Assembly: GCA_900550935.1 (NCBI GenBank)
Contig: URUD01000009.1
Location: forward strand, 6,550-70,549
Direction of reading: 5' to 3'
Length of the DNA: 64,000 nt
From: an uncultured Roseburia sp.
GTDB lineage: Bacteria; Bacillota; Clostridia; Lachnospirales; Lachnospiraceae
The notes under the pieces are model-generated. The model was given only the letters and a program-made list of their open reading frames with translations, searched no databases and was not told the origin of the DNA. Below, piece by piece: positions 17,131-25,347 of the stretch. The translations under genes were made by a program, and so were the position numbers. Each line of letters begins with the position of its first letter. The first letter of the stretch is position 1.

Positions 17131-17972
17131 TATTGCTGCACCTCCTTACTTCTGGTCAGACGGTTCTGTGTAATTGCTATAGCTGCTACAATGATAAAGA
17201 AGATCACTGCCTTCGCCTGGCCGACACCTTCCCATCCGTTTCTGCCATAGAATGTCTCAAAGATATTTAACGCAAGCATCTGTGAATTATTAGACGGCTC
17301 TCCTGCTGTCAGCGCCAGGTTCTGGTCGAACAGTTTAAAGGAGTTCGTCAGTGTTAAAAAGGTGCAGATCGTAATGGATGGCATTACCATCGGAAGGGTT
17401 ACTTTCTTTAAGATCTGCCAGCTGCTGGCTCCATCGATCTTCGCTGCTTCGATCAACTCTCCTGGAATATTCTGGATCCCTGCAATATAGATGATCATCA
17501 TATAACCGACCTGCTGCCAGTTCATTAATATGATCAATCCCAAGAACCCATAAGAGGAAGAATAGGTCAGTGTTTTTCCAAAGTTTGCCAGGATACCATT
17601 GAGTAAGATCTGCCAGATATAACCTAATACGATACCACCGATCAGGTTTGGCATGAAAAATACGGTACGGAAAAAGTTCGTCCCCTTAATTCCCTTTGTT
17701 AAAAGCATCGCAATCGTAAATGCGAATACATTGATCGTAAGTACAGATACAATTGTAAATAATGCCGTAAACCACAGTGCATGAACAAATGTCGGGTCGC
17801 TAAACACCCTGAAATAGTTCTTAATCCCCACAAACTTCGCATCTGTGACCGTGGTAAACTCACAAAACGATAAATAGATACCCATAAGAAAAGGAACTAT
17901 AAATCCAATAGTAAATGCTATTAAAGTTGGGAGTGCAAAAACAGGAAAATATTTTTTAATCGCTTTCTCCAT
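17130..17972 (-). CDS. ABC sugar transporter permease, MalF type
   Basis: A 280-residue permease with six helices and an EAA loop (LIEAAKIDGASSWQILKKV, about residues 185-203). The frame is open to 18158, which would overlap the binding-protein gene by 124 bp, but the ATG at 17970-17972 (MEKAIKKYF) has GGAG 6 nt upstream and places the first helix at the normal position. It follows the binding-protein gene after a strong hairpin, so it is probably made at a lower level than the lipoprotein. Confidence 0.92.
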   Translation of the reverse strand: MEKAIKKYFPVFALPTLIAFTIGFIVPFLMGIYLSFCEFTTVTDAKFVGIKNYFRVFSDPTFVHALWFTALFTIVSVLTINVFAFTIAMLLTKGIKGTNFFRTVFFMPNLIGGIVLGYIWQILLNGILANFGKTLTYSSSYGFLGLIILMNWQQVGYMMIIYIAGIQNIPGELIEAAKIDGASSWQILKKVTLPMVMPSITICTFLTLTNSFKLFDQNLALTAGEPSNNSQMLALNIFETFYGRNGWEGVGQAKAVIFFIIVAAIAITQNRLTRSKEVQQ

Positions 17973-17993
17973 GATAATCTCCATTCTAAAATT

Positions 17994-18025
17994 CAATGGG
18001 CAGGCGGCAAACCGCCTGCCCATTG
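17994..18025 (-). terminator. Perfect 14-bp intra-operon hairpin between binding-protein and permease genes
   Basis: CAATGGGCAGGCGG (17994-18007), 4-nt loop, exact complement at 18012-18025. On the minus strand it is followed only by AATTTTAG, a poor U-tract. This fits a partial terminator or 3'-end-protecting stem that keeps binding-protein mRNA in excess, as in other mal operons. Confidence 0.8.
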
Positions 18026-18034
18026 GCATTTTTA

Positions 18035-19477
18035 TTACTGTCCGTTTGCTGCCTGATACTCTGTTGCCCATCCGTCTACGAATGCGGTAACAACTGCATC
18101 CCAATCGCCGGTTCCCTGTGCATACTCTAATAATGCGGAACCAACTCCATCTTTCCATGCCTCAGATGGGATGGTTGAGAAGTTCCATGTAACGGATGTC
18201 TTACCCTGTGCAATGTAATCATTTGCCTGCTGGATAAATACGTTATCTGCTACATATTCATCGGTAAAAGTATCAAATGGTGTTGTAAATCCCATGCTGT
18301 TTGCGATAGAATCACGACCTTCGTCAGAACCGATCACCCAGCTTAAGAAATCTAAGGTTGCCTGTGTGTCTTCTGCAGAAGCATTTTTGTTTACACACCA
18401 GTAGTTCTCAGAACCTGTACAGAGTCCCTGATTTTCCTCACCGTCTACCCCAATGTAAATCGGCATCATTCCAAGGTCATCTGCGGTTACTAAATATCCG
18501 TTGTCCTCGTTTGTCAGGTTACCGTACTCCCAAGTACCATTCTGATAGAATACTGCTTCTTCCATACCAAACTCTGACTCTGCTTCATCTCCTGTTTTGC
18601 TGGATAATACGCCAGGCTCACAGGTAGAATCTGTAATGTATAAATCCCATACCTGTTTGTAATTGTCTAAATAAGTACCTTCAATTGCATCTGTGCTTGT
18701 GATGCCTCTGTCTTTGTATTCATAATAGATTGGAAGGTTTGCAAGATGTGTTTTAAATCTCCAGTCAGAAGAACCATCCATGCCTGCGGAAGTAAATGCA
18801 CCCTGAAGATCATAACCGAACTGGCTGTTGATCTCATCTTTTCTTGCCTGAATATCATCTGCAACTGCTTTTAAGGTAGCAAAATTGTTAATCTCATCAA
18901 TGGATGATATAACTGCGTTATCCATGGTGCAGTAATCATTCAGGATCTTTTTGTTGTAAATGATACCATAGGTCTCAATTACATATGCGATACCGGAAAT
19001 CTCTCCTGCATCGTTTTTCAATGCAAAATCATCACTGGTTAAATGTGTATAAATCTCGCTGCCGGATAAATCCATGCAGTAGTCTTTCCAGTTTGCAAGT
19101 CCAACCGGTCCGTTTACCTGAAATAAGGTAGGTGCTTTCTCTTTTGCCATCTCTGACTTTAAAGTCTGCTCATAAGTACCATCTGCTGCTGTGATAACCG
19201 TTACTTCCGTTCCTGTCTGTGCGGTATAATCTGCGGCTAATTTCTGCCAGTCTGCATCCTGCTCAGGTTTGAAGTTCAAGTAATAAACAGATCCTCCACC
19301 GGCTGCAATCTCATTTTTCAGTTCTTTGTCGTCAGCTTTTTCTGTGGCAGCTACTGCATCCTTGCTTCCTGCATCTGTTGTAGATGAAGTGTTCCCCGTA
19401 CCTGCATTTCCGCAACCTGCAAATAATGTTGCGATCATAGCGGTTGCCAGCATCATTGATAATGCTTTTCTTTTCAT
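18035..19477 (-). CDS. Extracellular solute-binding lipoprotein, maltodextrin type
   Basis: A 480-residue substrate-binding protein of a carbohydrate ABC importer. It has a signal peptide with lipobox LFAGC (lipidated C22), then a Ser/Thr/Asp-rich linker, then a family-1 type binding domain (VYYLNFKPEQDADWQKLAAD onward). It should be anchored on the outer face of the membrane. GGAGGAAGG precedes the ATG. First gene of the operon lipoprotein-permease-permease-LacI-malQ, behind a promoter with two LacI-type sites. Maltodextrins are the likely cargo because malQ is in the operon; the binding site itself was not analysed. Confidence 0.92.
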   Translation of the reverse strand: MKRKALSMMLATAMIATLFAGCGNAGTGNTSSTTDAGSKDAVAATEKADDKELKNEIAAGGGSVYYLNFKPEQDADWQKLAADYTAQTGTEVTVITAADGTYEQTLKSEMAKEKAPTLFQVNGPVGLANWKDYCMDLSGSEIYTHLTSDDFALKNDAGEISGIAYVIETYGIIYNKKILNDYCTMDNAVISSIDEINNFATLKAVADDIQARKDEINSQFGYDLQGAFTSAGMDGSSDWRFKTHLANLPIYYEYKDRGITSTDAIEGTYLDNYKQVWDLYITDSTCEPGVLSSKTGDEAESEFGMEEAVFYQNGTWEYGNLTNEDNGYLVTADDLGMMPIYIGVDGEENQGLCTGSENYWCVNKNASAEDTQATLDFLSWVIGSDEGRDSIANSMGFTTPFDTFTDEYVADNVFIQQANDYIAQGKTSVTWNFSTIPSEAWKDGVGSALLEYAQGTGDWDAVVTAFVDGWATEYQAANGQ

Positions 19478-19517
19478 AAAATCCTTCCTCCTAAAATAAA
19501 AATATTGTTTTTAAAAA

Positions 19518-19560
19518 CGTTTCCGGTAGTGTTATTGGTACTGTTTCCGGTAACGTTTTC
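19518..19560. promoter_or_regulatory. Two LacI-type operator candidates
   Basis: GTTTCCGGTA occurs twice (19519-19528 and 19543-19552), 24 bp apart. The second is part of GTTTCCGGTAAC, an imperfect palindrome of form GTTnCCGGnAAC with a central CpG as in LacI-family operators. ACGTTT flanks both on opposite sides (19517-19522, 19553-19558). Both lie between the -10 box and the lipoprotein SD, the right place for repression by the regulator encoded in this operon. Confidence 0.6.
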
Positions 19561-19572
19561 AGCTATGATCAG

Positions 19573-19601
19573 ATTATAGTTCCATTCCCAAAAAATAGCA
19601 A
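19573..19601 (-). promoter_or_regulatory. Promoter of the maltodextrin transport operon
   Basis: Minus strand: TTGCTA (19596-19601), 17 nt, TATAAT (19573-19578), just upstream of the two operator candidates. Confidence 0.7.
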
Positions 19602-19697
19602 CCCCTAATTGTCATTTTCCATATTTTATCCAAAATTTTTATTTCGTTTTTGTAATTAATGCACAAAAAAAGTCTATTGTACTTAAAGACATTACTC

Positions 19698-19725
19698 TTA
19701 CCACTTTCCTGAAGGAAAGTGGTAA
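19698..19725. terminator. Perfect 12-bp hairpin downstream of the DUF3169 gene
   Basis: TTACCACTTTCC, loop TGAA, GGAAAGTGGTAA. It lies about 55 bp past the end of the DUF3169-like gene and ahead of the mal promoter. No U-tract follows in either direction, so it may be a weak terminator, an mRNA-end stabiliser or a protein-binding palindrome. The rest of the 19602-19778 gap is A/T-rich and shows nothing else. Confidence 0.45.
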
Positions 19726-19778
19726 AAACAAACTTCCCGCATCAAAATTATACATGGTAAAGTTCAAAAAGGAACCAT

Positions 19779-20564
19779 TTAGTTATGCTTTGACAAACGC
19801 ATGCTCTCTACACTGTAGACAACAACCTGCACCATCCATATGATACTCACCATCAGAAGCGGAACCAGATTAAAATCCCACCAGAAGATCCCGAAGACAC
19901 ATACCAGCCAGAGGAACGGATACATTGTCTGCGAAACTGCGAAAGACTTGTATGCTGCTTTACAGATCATCTGCTGCTCTGCCTCATCGCAGCTGTTTAA
20001 CCAGACCTTTTTAAACTTGGTATCGTAGACACTTCCCTTCTTTTCCGGGTTGATCTCTTTTACCAGATTTACCAGGCGGTTCTGACCCAAAACGTTCACA
20101 AGCAGGCTGTAGCATAGTCCTGCAATGTTAAGCATATATGGGAACCATTCCATACTGCCCCTGTTCATATCTCTGATCCCGCCGTAAAATCCGGCTCCAA
20201 ACAAAAAGAAACTTAAGATCAGATCAATACTGCCTATGGTAAGTCCGATGCTGATTTTCTGCTCGATGGCATCCACATATGCTTCGTCCTCGCCATCCCA
20301 TGCCTGAAAGCTCTTCCGTGCTGTCACAATGATACAGATGGTTACGATCAGCACAACAGTATTAATTCCGATCAGGAAAAAGGGGCTGCATGCTGCTATG
20401 GTATCCTGTAACCCTGCTCCAAACTGCAGTGGCATCTCATCCGCCATTGCAGATACCACACCAATGACTGCGCCAACGATCGCTGAAACGATCAGAATCG
20501 GTATAAAGGTCTTTAATGCTTTTTTATCCTCTCTTGCATTCTGTTCTGCTCTGTTATCTCTCAT
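19779..20564 (-). CDS. DUF3169-like multi-pass membrane protein
   Basis: A 261-residue membrane protein with about six hydrophobic segments and a charged loop (residues 160-200). The layout, with WDGEDEAYVDAIEQKIS after the second helix pair, is that of the DUF3169 proteins of Firmicutes, which usually follow a small XRE-type regulator and have no proven role. I set the start at ATG 20562-20564, where AGGAGG is 6 nt upstream; this start overlaps the regulator's stop (ATGAGAGATAA), so the two are translationally coupled. Confidence 0.75.
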   Translation of the reverse strand: MRDNRAEQNAREDKKALKTFIPILIVSAIVGAVIGVVSAMADEMPLQFGAGLQDTIAACSPFFLIGINTVVLIVTICIIVTARKSFQAWDGEDEAYVDAIEQKISIGLTIGSIDLILSFFLFGAGFYGGIRDMNRGSMEWFPYMLNIAGLCYSLLVNVLGQNRLVNLVKEINPEKKGSVYDTKFKKVWLNSCDEAEQQMICKAAYKSFAVSQTMYPFLWLVCVFGIFWWDFNLVPLLMVSIIWMVQVVVYSVESMRLSKHN

Positions 20565-20769
20565 CTTCATCCTCCTCATATTCAAAAATGGCTTCTACCG
20601 GAACTTCAAAAACTTTTGCGATCTTAAGTGCCAGTGTAACGGATGGCGAGTAATCGCCCCGCTCGATCTGACTGATGGTCTGTCTGGAAACACCGACGAG
20701 CTGTCCCATCTCATGCTGGTTGACATTTTTCTTCGCCCGGTATTCCTTTAAATGATTCAGTAATGGCAT
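20554..20769 (-). CDS. XRE-family HTH regulator (YozG-like, 71 aa)
   Basis: A small cytosolic DNA-binding protein made almost only of a Cro/CI helix-turn-helix (QHEMGQLVGVSRQTISQIER, then GDYSPSVTLALKIAKVFEVP) with an acidic tail EYEEDEDER. I chose the ATG at 20767-20769 because GGGAGGGAG lies just upstream. The upstream region has three copies of an 18-bp inverted repeat TGACA-n8-TGTCA around its own promoter, so it very likely represses itself and the membrane protein it is coupled to. Regulator/DUF3169 pairs of this kind are common in clostridia; the signal is unknown. Confidence 0.88.
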   Translation of the reverse strand: MPLLNHLKEYRAKKNVNQHEMGQLVGVSRQTISQIERGDYSPSVTLALKIAKVFEVPVEAIFEYEEDEDER

Positions 20770-20787
20770 ATCTCCCTCCCTGTTATT

Positions 20788-20860
20788 TGACACTTTTTCT
20801 TGTCATTCTGACAACTTTTCTTGTCATTTTTTATTCTAGCAATGACAAGGATTCTTGTCA
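20788..20860. promoter_or_regulatory. Three 18-bp inverted-repeat operators, TGACA-n8-TGTCA
   Basis: Sites at 20788-20805, 20809-20826 and 20843-20860. Each begins TGACA and ends TGTCA with an 8-bp middle; the third (TGACAAGGATTCTTGTCA) is symmetric over seven bases on each side. Start-to-start distances are 21 and 34 bp. The third overlaps the -35 box and spacer; the other two lie between the -10 box and the SD. Confidence 0.8.
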
Positions 20861-20861
20861 A
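20833..20861 (-). promoter_or_regulatory. Promoter of the XRE-DUF3169 pair
   Basis: Minus strand: consensus TTGACA (20856-20861), 17 nt, TAGAAT (20833-20838). It is embedded in the operator array. Confidence 0.8.
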
Positions 20862-20959
20862 GTACTTTTTATGATATTTTATGAGACAGTTGTTATTTTG
20901 CTAAGATAATGTTAAGATTTAATTAGAAATGTTTTTGTTTGAAATGGAGTTTAAATGTT

Positions 20960-22219
20960 ATGAAAGAACTGGTAAAGCATAAGATAAAACACGCCTTAAC
21001 AAGAATTGGCACCTCAGTGAAATGGGTTGTTTTCGCCATCTTATCCGGTCTTGTTGTCGGAGGAGTCGGAACCCTGTTTTATTTTTGTATGTCCCTTGTG
21101 ACCTTAGTGCGCACGAAAAATCCCGAGATCATCTTTTTACTGCCCATCGGCGGTCTTATCATCGTGGGCTGTTACCGCCTGTTACATGATGAGAAAGATA
21201 CCGGCACCAATCTGGTGCTCTCTGCCATTCATTCCGGTGACAACCTTCCGCTTAGGATGGCTCCGCTGATCTTTATCTCGACTCTGATCACGCACCTTTT
21301 CGGTGGTTCTGCAGGTCGTGAGGGAGCTGCCTTACAGCTTGGAGGCAGCATCGGAAACGGCCTTGGCAGACTGTTCCGCTTCGATGAAAAAGATAAACAC
21401 ATTATGATCATGTGCGGGATGAGCGCCGCTTTTTCTGCGCTGTTTGGGACTCCGATGGCGGCAGCGATCTTCTCCATGGAAGTCGTCAGTGTCGGCATCA
21501 TGCATTATGCGGCTTTGGTTCCATGTGTCATCTCGTCTCTGGTCGCACATGCAGTTGCATCGTCCTTTGGCGTTTCACAGGAGCTGTTTCCGATTGCTTC
21601 GATTCCGGCATTCCATATTTCATCCGCAGTCATGATCTCCGTTCTCGCTATTCTCTGTGCTGGTGTGAGTATCTTATTCTGCGTGATGCTGCACCAGTCC
21701 GAATACCTTTATAAGAAATTTTTCAAAAATCCTTATGTGCGGGTATTTGTGGGTGGTTGTATCATCATCGTATTAACCCTTCTGGTCGGCAACCAGAATT
21801 ACAATGGTACCGGTATCCAGATCATTGCCCAGTGTATCGATGGCACGGTAAGACCGGAGGCATTCTTCTTAAAGATGGTCTTTACCGCCTTAACCCTTGG
21901 TGCAGGCTATAAAGGCGGAGAAATTGTTCCGTCCTTTTTCACCGGAGCAGCTTTCGGCTGTCTGTTTGGAAATCTCACCGGATTTTCCCCTACGCTATGT
22001 ACGGCAGTCGGCATGACAGCGGTCTTCTGCGGTGTTACAAACTGTCCGATCACTTCTCTTCTGATCAGCTTTGAACTGTTCGGATACGATGGCATGCCGT
22101 ATTTCTTACTGGCAGTTGCATTCAGCTATATGTTATCCGGTTATTTCGGTCTCTACCACAGCCAGAAGATCATCTACTCCAAATACAAGACCAATTATAT
22201 AAACAAAAAGACGTTATAG
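20960..22219 (+). CDS. ClC-family chloride channel / H+:anion antiporter
   Basis: A 419-residue ClC membrane protein with about ten hydrophobic segments that moves chloride or another halide (fluoride types differ) across the cytoplasmic membrane. Family motifs are GSAGREGAALQLGGSIG, which holds the gating Glu (the classic form ends GREGP; here it is GREGA), and GGEIVPSFFTGAAFG before the last helices. There is no C-terminal CBS domain. I chose ATG 20960 with TGGAG 10 nt upstream over the in-frame TTG at 20939. No nearby gene hints at the ion. It ends inside a hairpin shared with the opposing ansA gene. Confidence 0.9.
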   Translation: MKELVKHKIKHALTRIGTSVKWVVFAILSGLVVGGVGTLFYFCMSLVTLVRTKNPEIIFLLPIGGLIIVGCYRLLHDEKDTGTNLVLSAIHSGDNLPLRMAPLIFISTLITHLFGGSAGREGAALQLGGSIGNGLGRLFRFDEKDKHIMIMCGMSAAFSALFGTPMAAAIFSMEVVSVGIMHYAALVPCVISSLVAHAVASSFGVSQELFPIASIPAFHISSAVMISVLAILCAGVSILFCVMLHQSEYLYKKFFKNPYVRVFVGGCIIIVLTLLVGNQNYNGTGIQIIAQCIDGTVRPEAFFLKMVFTALTLGAGYKGGEIVPSFFTGAAFGCLFGNLTGFSPTLCTAVGMTAVFCGVTNCPITSLLISFELFGYDGMPYFLLAVAFSYMLSGYFGLYHSQKIIYSKYKTNYINKKTL

Positions 22220-22238
22220 CCTTATGGCTTAACGTCTT
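22208..22238. terminator. Bidirectional hairpin overlapping the ClC and ansA stop codons
   Basis: AAGACGTTA (22208-22216), one bulged T, AGCC, loop TTAT, GGCT, TAACGTCTT (22230-22238). Both stop codons lie within the stem (ClC TAG 22217-22219, ansA TAA 22229-22231). U-tracts are short. Confidence 0.7.
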
Positions 22239-23230
22239 CCAAATACCAGATCATAATTGATCTTATGGTAAAACAATTCTTCGAAATCTGCGCCTTTAAA
22301 GTTTCCGAGCATCCACATTGTCTTTGCGATCACGGACTCTAAGGTCATATCATAGGACTCCAGGAAACGGCAGTTCTTTTTCATATCATGCCCGACTTCA
22401 TAGACAGTCATATCACTTCCCTCATGTGCCACCTGGGTGGACATAACGACCAGCCGGTCGGGGTATTCCTGACAGAGGCGGTAAAATTCGTCTGCGATCG
22501 ATTGTGGAATCCCGCCCACGCCAAAGCTCTCCACGATGATGCAGTCATAATTTTCAAAGATGCTGCAAAGCATCCTCGGTTTGATGCCCGGGATCAGTTT
22601 CATCAGAAACACATTTTCATCCATTTCCTCATAAAACTTTACCTCTTCCTCATAGGGGAGCATCGGCAGGTAACGCATAATCAGTCCGTCCTGTATCATG
22701 GCAAGGCTCGGAAAATCCATACTCGAAAATGCGTTGTAACTTTTGGACCGCACCTTTTTTGCTCTGGTTCCGGCAATGACTTTTCCGTCAAATACGATCT
22801 GTACGCCCTGCGACTGCTCATCAGAGGCATACAAAAAGCTGTCCAGCAGATTGGACTTTGCATCCGTGATCTCCAGGTCAATCGGTTTCTGCGCTCCTGT
22901 GATCACGATCGGTTTCTTTGAATTCTGGATCATATAAGAGAGTGCTGCTGCGGTATACGCCATCGTATCTGTGCCATGTGCAATAACAAAACCGTCATAC
23001 TTCTCATACTGCTCTCTTATCGTATACACGATCTTTTTCCAGTGCTTCGGTTCCATGTTGGAGCTGTCTAAATTGAGCAGTTGGATTGCCTCAATCTGAC
23101 AGACCTCTTTTACCTGTGGAATGTATTCTAACAATTCCTCCGGTGTGATCTGCGGTTTTAATCCGTTCCTCGATTTTTTCGATGCGATCGTGCCTCCGGT
23201 TGCTATAAATAAGATATGTTTCAATGCCAT
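22229..23230 (-). CDS. ansA: Type I (cytosolic) L-asparaginase
   Basis: Hydrolyses asparagine to aspartate and ammonia. The 333 residues include the two catalytic signatures: TGGTIAS (11-17, nucleophile Thr) and HGTDTM (85-90), plus VITGAQKPIDLEITDAKSN. There is no signal peptide, which fits the cytosolic AnsA class. It begins 3 bp past the stop of the threonine-aldolase-like gene and so belongs to the end of the trp transcription unit unless an internal promoter exists. The physiological link to tryptophan synthesis is not obvious. Confidence 0.95.
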   Translation of the reverse strand: MALKHILFIATGGTIASKKSRNGLKPQITPEELLEYIPQVKEVCQIEAIQLLNLDSSNMEPKHWKKIVYTIREQYEKYDGFVIAHGTDTMAYTAAALSYMIQNSKKPIVITGAQKPIDLEITDAKSNLLDSFLYASDEQSQGVQIVFDGKVIAGTRAKKVRSKSYNAFSSMDFPSLAMIQDGLIMRYLPMLPYEEEVKFYEEMDENVFLMKLIPGIKPRMLCSIFENYDCIIVESFGVGGIPQSIADEFYRLCQEYPDRLVVMSTQVAHEGSDMTVYEVGHDMKKNCRFLESYDMTLESVIAKTMWMLGNFKGADFEELFYHKINYDLVFGRR

Positions 23231-23233
23231 TTT

Positions 23234-24277
23234 TTACCGTCCTAACCATTTTTTGAGATCGTGAAGCAGCTCATCTACATTTTCTTCTCTGGTTGCCCAG
23301 CAGGTACAGATGCGGACGGCACTGTGCTTTTCATCTATTCTTGCCTGATAGGCAAAACTATATTTTTTTTCCAGCTCTTTTATCACCGCATCCGGCAGGA
23401 TTGGGAACTGCTGGTTGGTCGGAGAATCAATATAAAAGGAAACACCAAGACCAGTCAGCTCTCTTTTTAATTTTTCTGCCAGTCTTGCTGCATGCTGCGA
23501 TATTTCAAAATAGCGGTTTTCTTCAAATAAGGTCAGGAACTGTAATCCAAGCAGACGTCCTTTGGCAAGCATTCCGCCTCTCTGCTTGATGTTATAACGG
23601 AAATCTGTTTTTAACGCATCATTTGTGATCACGACTGCCTCTCCAAACAGAGCTCCCACTTTGGTTCCACCAATATAAAAGACATCCGTATATTTTGCCA
23701 CGTCCGGCAGGGTCAGATCATTTTCACTGCACATCAATCCATAGCCAAGTCTTGCACCATCTAAAAACAGATATAACTGTTTCCTCTGGCACACTTCATA
23801 TAAGTCCATCAATTCCTGTTTTTCATAGATAGTTCCAAGTTCTGTCGGGTTGGAGATGTAGACCATCTTGGGCTGTACCATATGCTCCGCACTCTCATCG
23901 TTAAAATGTGCATCCACATACTGCTCTACCAAGGAAGCGGTCAGTTTGCCATCCTCCGTCTCAATGGTCAGACATTTATGGCCACACGCTTCTAAGGCTC
24001 CTGTCTCATGGACATTGATATGTCCGGTTGCCGCTGTGATGACACCCTGATAATGTTTTAATGCCGCAGAGATTACAGTTACATTTGTCTGCGTTCCACC
24101 CACCAGAAAATGTACCGCTGCACTCTGATCTTCGATCTGCTCCCTTATCTTTTCTGCTGCCAGCCTGCAATAGCGGTCCTCTCCATATCCTTCGGTCTGT
24201 TCCATGTTGGTTGCCATCAGTCTCTCTAAGATCGCCGGATGACAGCCTTCTGTGTAGTCACTGTTAAAACGTATCAT
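23234..24277 (-). CDS. PLP enzyme: low-specificity L-threonine aldolase family
   Basis: A 347-residue fold-type I PLP enzyme. Family traits are MIRFNSDYTEGCHPAILE at the start, LVGGTQTN for phosphate binding, the cofactor aspartate in LFLDGARLGYG, and the Schiff-base lysine in YIGGTKVGALFG. It is expected to split threonine or allo-threonine to glycine and acetaldehyde, or to act on a related beta-hydroxy amino acid. I chose ATG 24275-24277: AAAGG lies 8 nt upstream and overlaps the end of trpD, whose stop is 13 bp away. The enzyme follows the seven trp genes and precedes ansA with almost no gaps. Confidence 0.87.
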   Translation of the reverse strand: MIRFNSDYTEGCHPAILERLMATNMEQTEGYGEDRYCRLAAEKIREQIEDQSAAVHFLVGGTQTNVTVISAALKHYQGVITAATGHINVHETGALEACGHKCLTIETEDGKLTASLVEQYVDAHFNDESAEHMVQPKMVYISNPTELGTIYEKQELMDLYEVCQRKQLYLFLDGARLGYGLMCSENDLTLPDVAKYTDVFYIGGTKVGALFGEAVVITNDALKTDFRYNIKQRGGMLAKGRLLGLQFLTLFEENRYFEISQHAARLAEKLKRELTGLGVSFYIDSPTNQQFPILPDAVIKELEKKYSFAYQARIDEKHSAVRICTCWATREENVDELLHDLKKWLGR

Positions 24278-24290
24278 ACTATTTACCTTT

Positions 24291-25304
24291 TTATCTGTTA
24301 TTTGAAACACGGATCAATGCTTCGAGTGTTTCATATGCCTTTCCGGAATCAATCACTTCCGCTGCTAATTTTACACCAGAAGCGATACTTTCTGCAACCC
24401 CTCCCACATAAAGAGTTGCTCCTGCGTTTAATAATACAATATCACGCTTTGCTCCCTGCACGGTTCCTTTTAAGATACCCTGTGTGATCTTCGCGTTTTC
24501 CGTACCGTCTCCCCCTCTTAATTCCTCTAACGAAACAGATTTCAAGCCAAAATCTTCCGGTTTTACCTGATAGGTTGTTACCTTTTTGTCTTTGATCTCT
24601 GAAATCGTTGTCTCGCCGGTCATTGTGATCTCATCCATGTTGTCACAGCCGCTTACGACAAGAGCACGCTCCACGCCAAGCTGGCTCATTGCTGCCGCGA
24701 TCTTCTCGGTAAGTTTTTTGTCGTACACGCCGACAACCATATTTTTTGCGCGGGACGGATTTGCAAGCGGGCCTAAAATATTAAATACAGTGCGGATACC
24801 CATTTCTTTGCGCGCCTGGCCCACATATTTCATTGACTTATTGAACAACTGGGCAAACATAAAGCCGATGCCGACTTTCTCCACACATTTCTGCACAAGT
24901 TCCGGCTCTGCCATGATATTAACACCAAGTGCCTCTAAGACATCTCCTGCTCCTGATTTTGAGGAAATGGAACGATTTCCGTGTTTTGCAACCGGAAGTC
25001 CTGCCGCCGCCACAACAAAAGCAGCTGTAGTTGATACATTAAAGGTATAAGTGCAGTCGCCACCGGTTCCGACCAGATCCACATAATTTTCCACATCTGG
25101 TGAGATTGTCTCTGCCTTATCACGAAGCACGGATGCCAGACCGACCAGTTCTTCCAGGGTTTCTCCCTTCATACGCAGTGCCGTTAAAAATGATGCGATC
25201 TGTGCCTGTGTTGCCTCTCCTTCGAGCATGATCTTCATGGCTGCTCTTGCTTCCTCTTCCGTTAAATCTTTTCCATCTACAACTTTTGCAATATATTCTT
25301 TCAT
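24291..25304 (-). CDS. trpD: Anthranilate phosphoribosyltransferase
   Basis: Second step of tryptophan synthesis: anthranilate plus PRPP gives phosphoribosyl-anthranilate. The 337-residue protein has the family signatures VGTGGDCTYTFNVST (PRPP and anthranilate site), KHGNRSISSKSGAGDVLEALG and GPLANPSRAKNMVVGVY. It is not fused to trpG. It stands at the 3' end of the trp genes, after trpA, instead of the more usual place after trpG, with a 43-bp gap from trpA. Confidence 0.97.
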   Translation of the reverse strand: MKEYIAKVVDGKDLTEEEARAAMKIMLEGEATQAQIASFLTALRMKGETLEELVGLASVLRDKAETISPDVENYVDLVGTGGDCTYTFNVSTTAAFVVAAAGLPVAKHGNRSISSKSGAGDVLEALGVNIMAEPELVQKCVEKVGIGFMFAQLFNKSMKYVGQARKEMGIRTVFNILGPLANPSRAKNMVVGVYDKKLTEKIAAAMSQLGVERALVVSGCDNMDEITMTGETTISEIKDKKVTTYQVKPEDFGLKSVSLEELRGGDGTENAKITQGILKGTVQGAKRDIVLLNAGATLYVGGVAESIASGVKLAAEVIDSGKAYETLEALIRVSNNR

Positions 25305-25347
25305 TCCGCTTCTCCTTTTCTGACCTTCTGTGTTGTTCTTCTCTTTC

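Noticed and set aside
17973..18158. 62-codon N-terminal extension of the MalF-type permease
   Set aside because: It would overlap the binding-protein gene, run through the intra-operon hairpin and add an Arg-rich stretch not seen in permeases.
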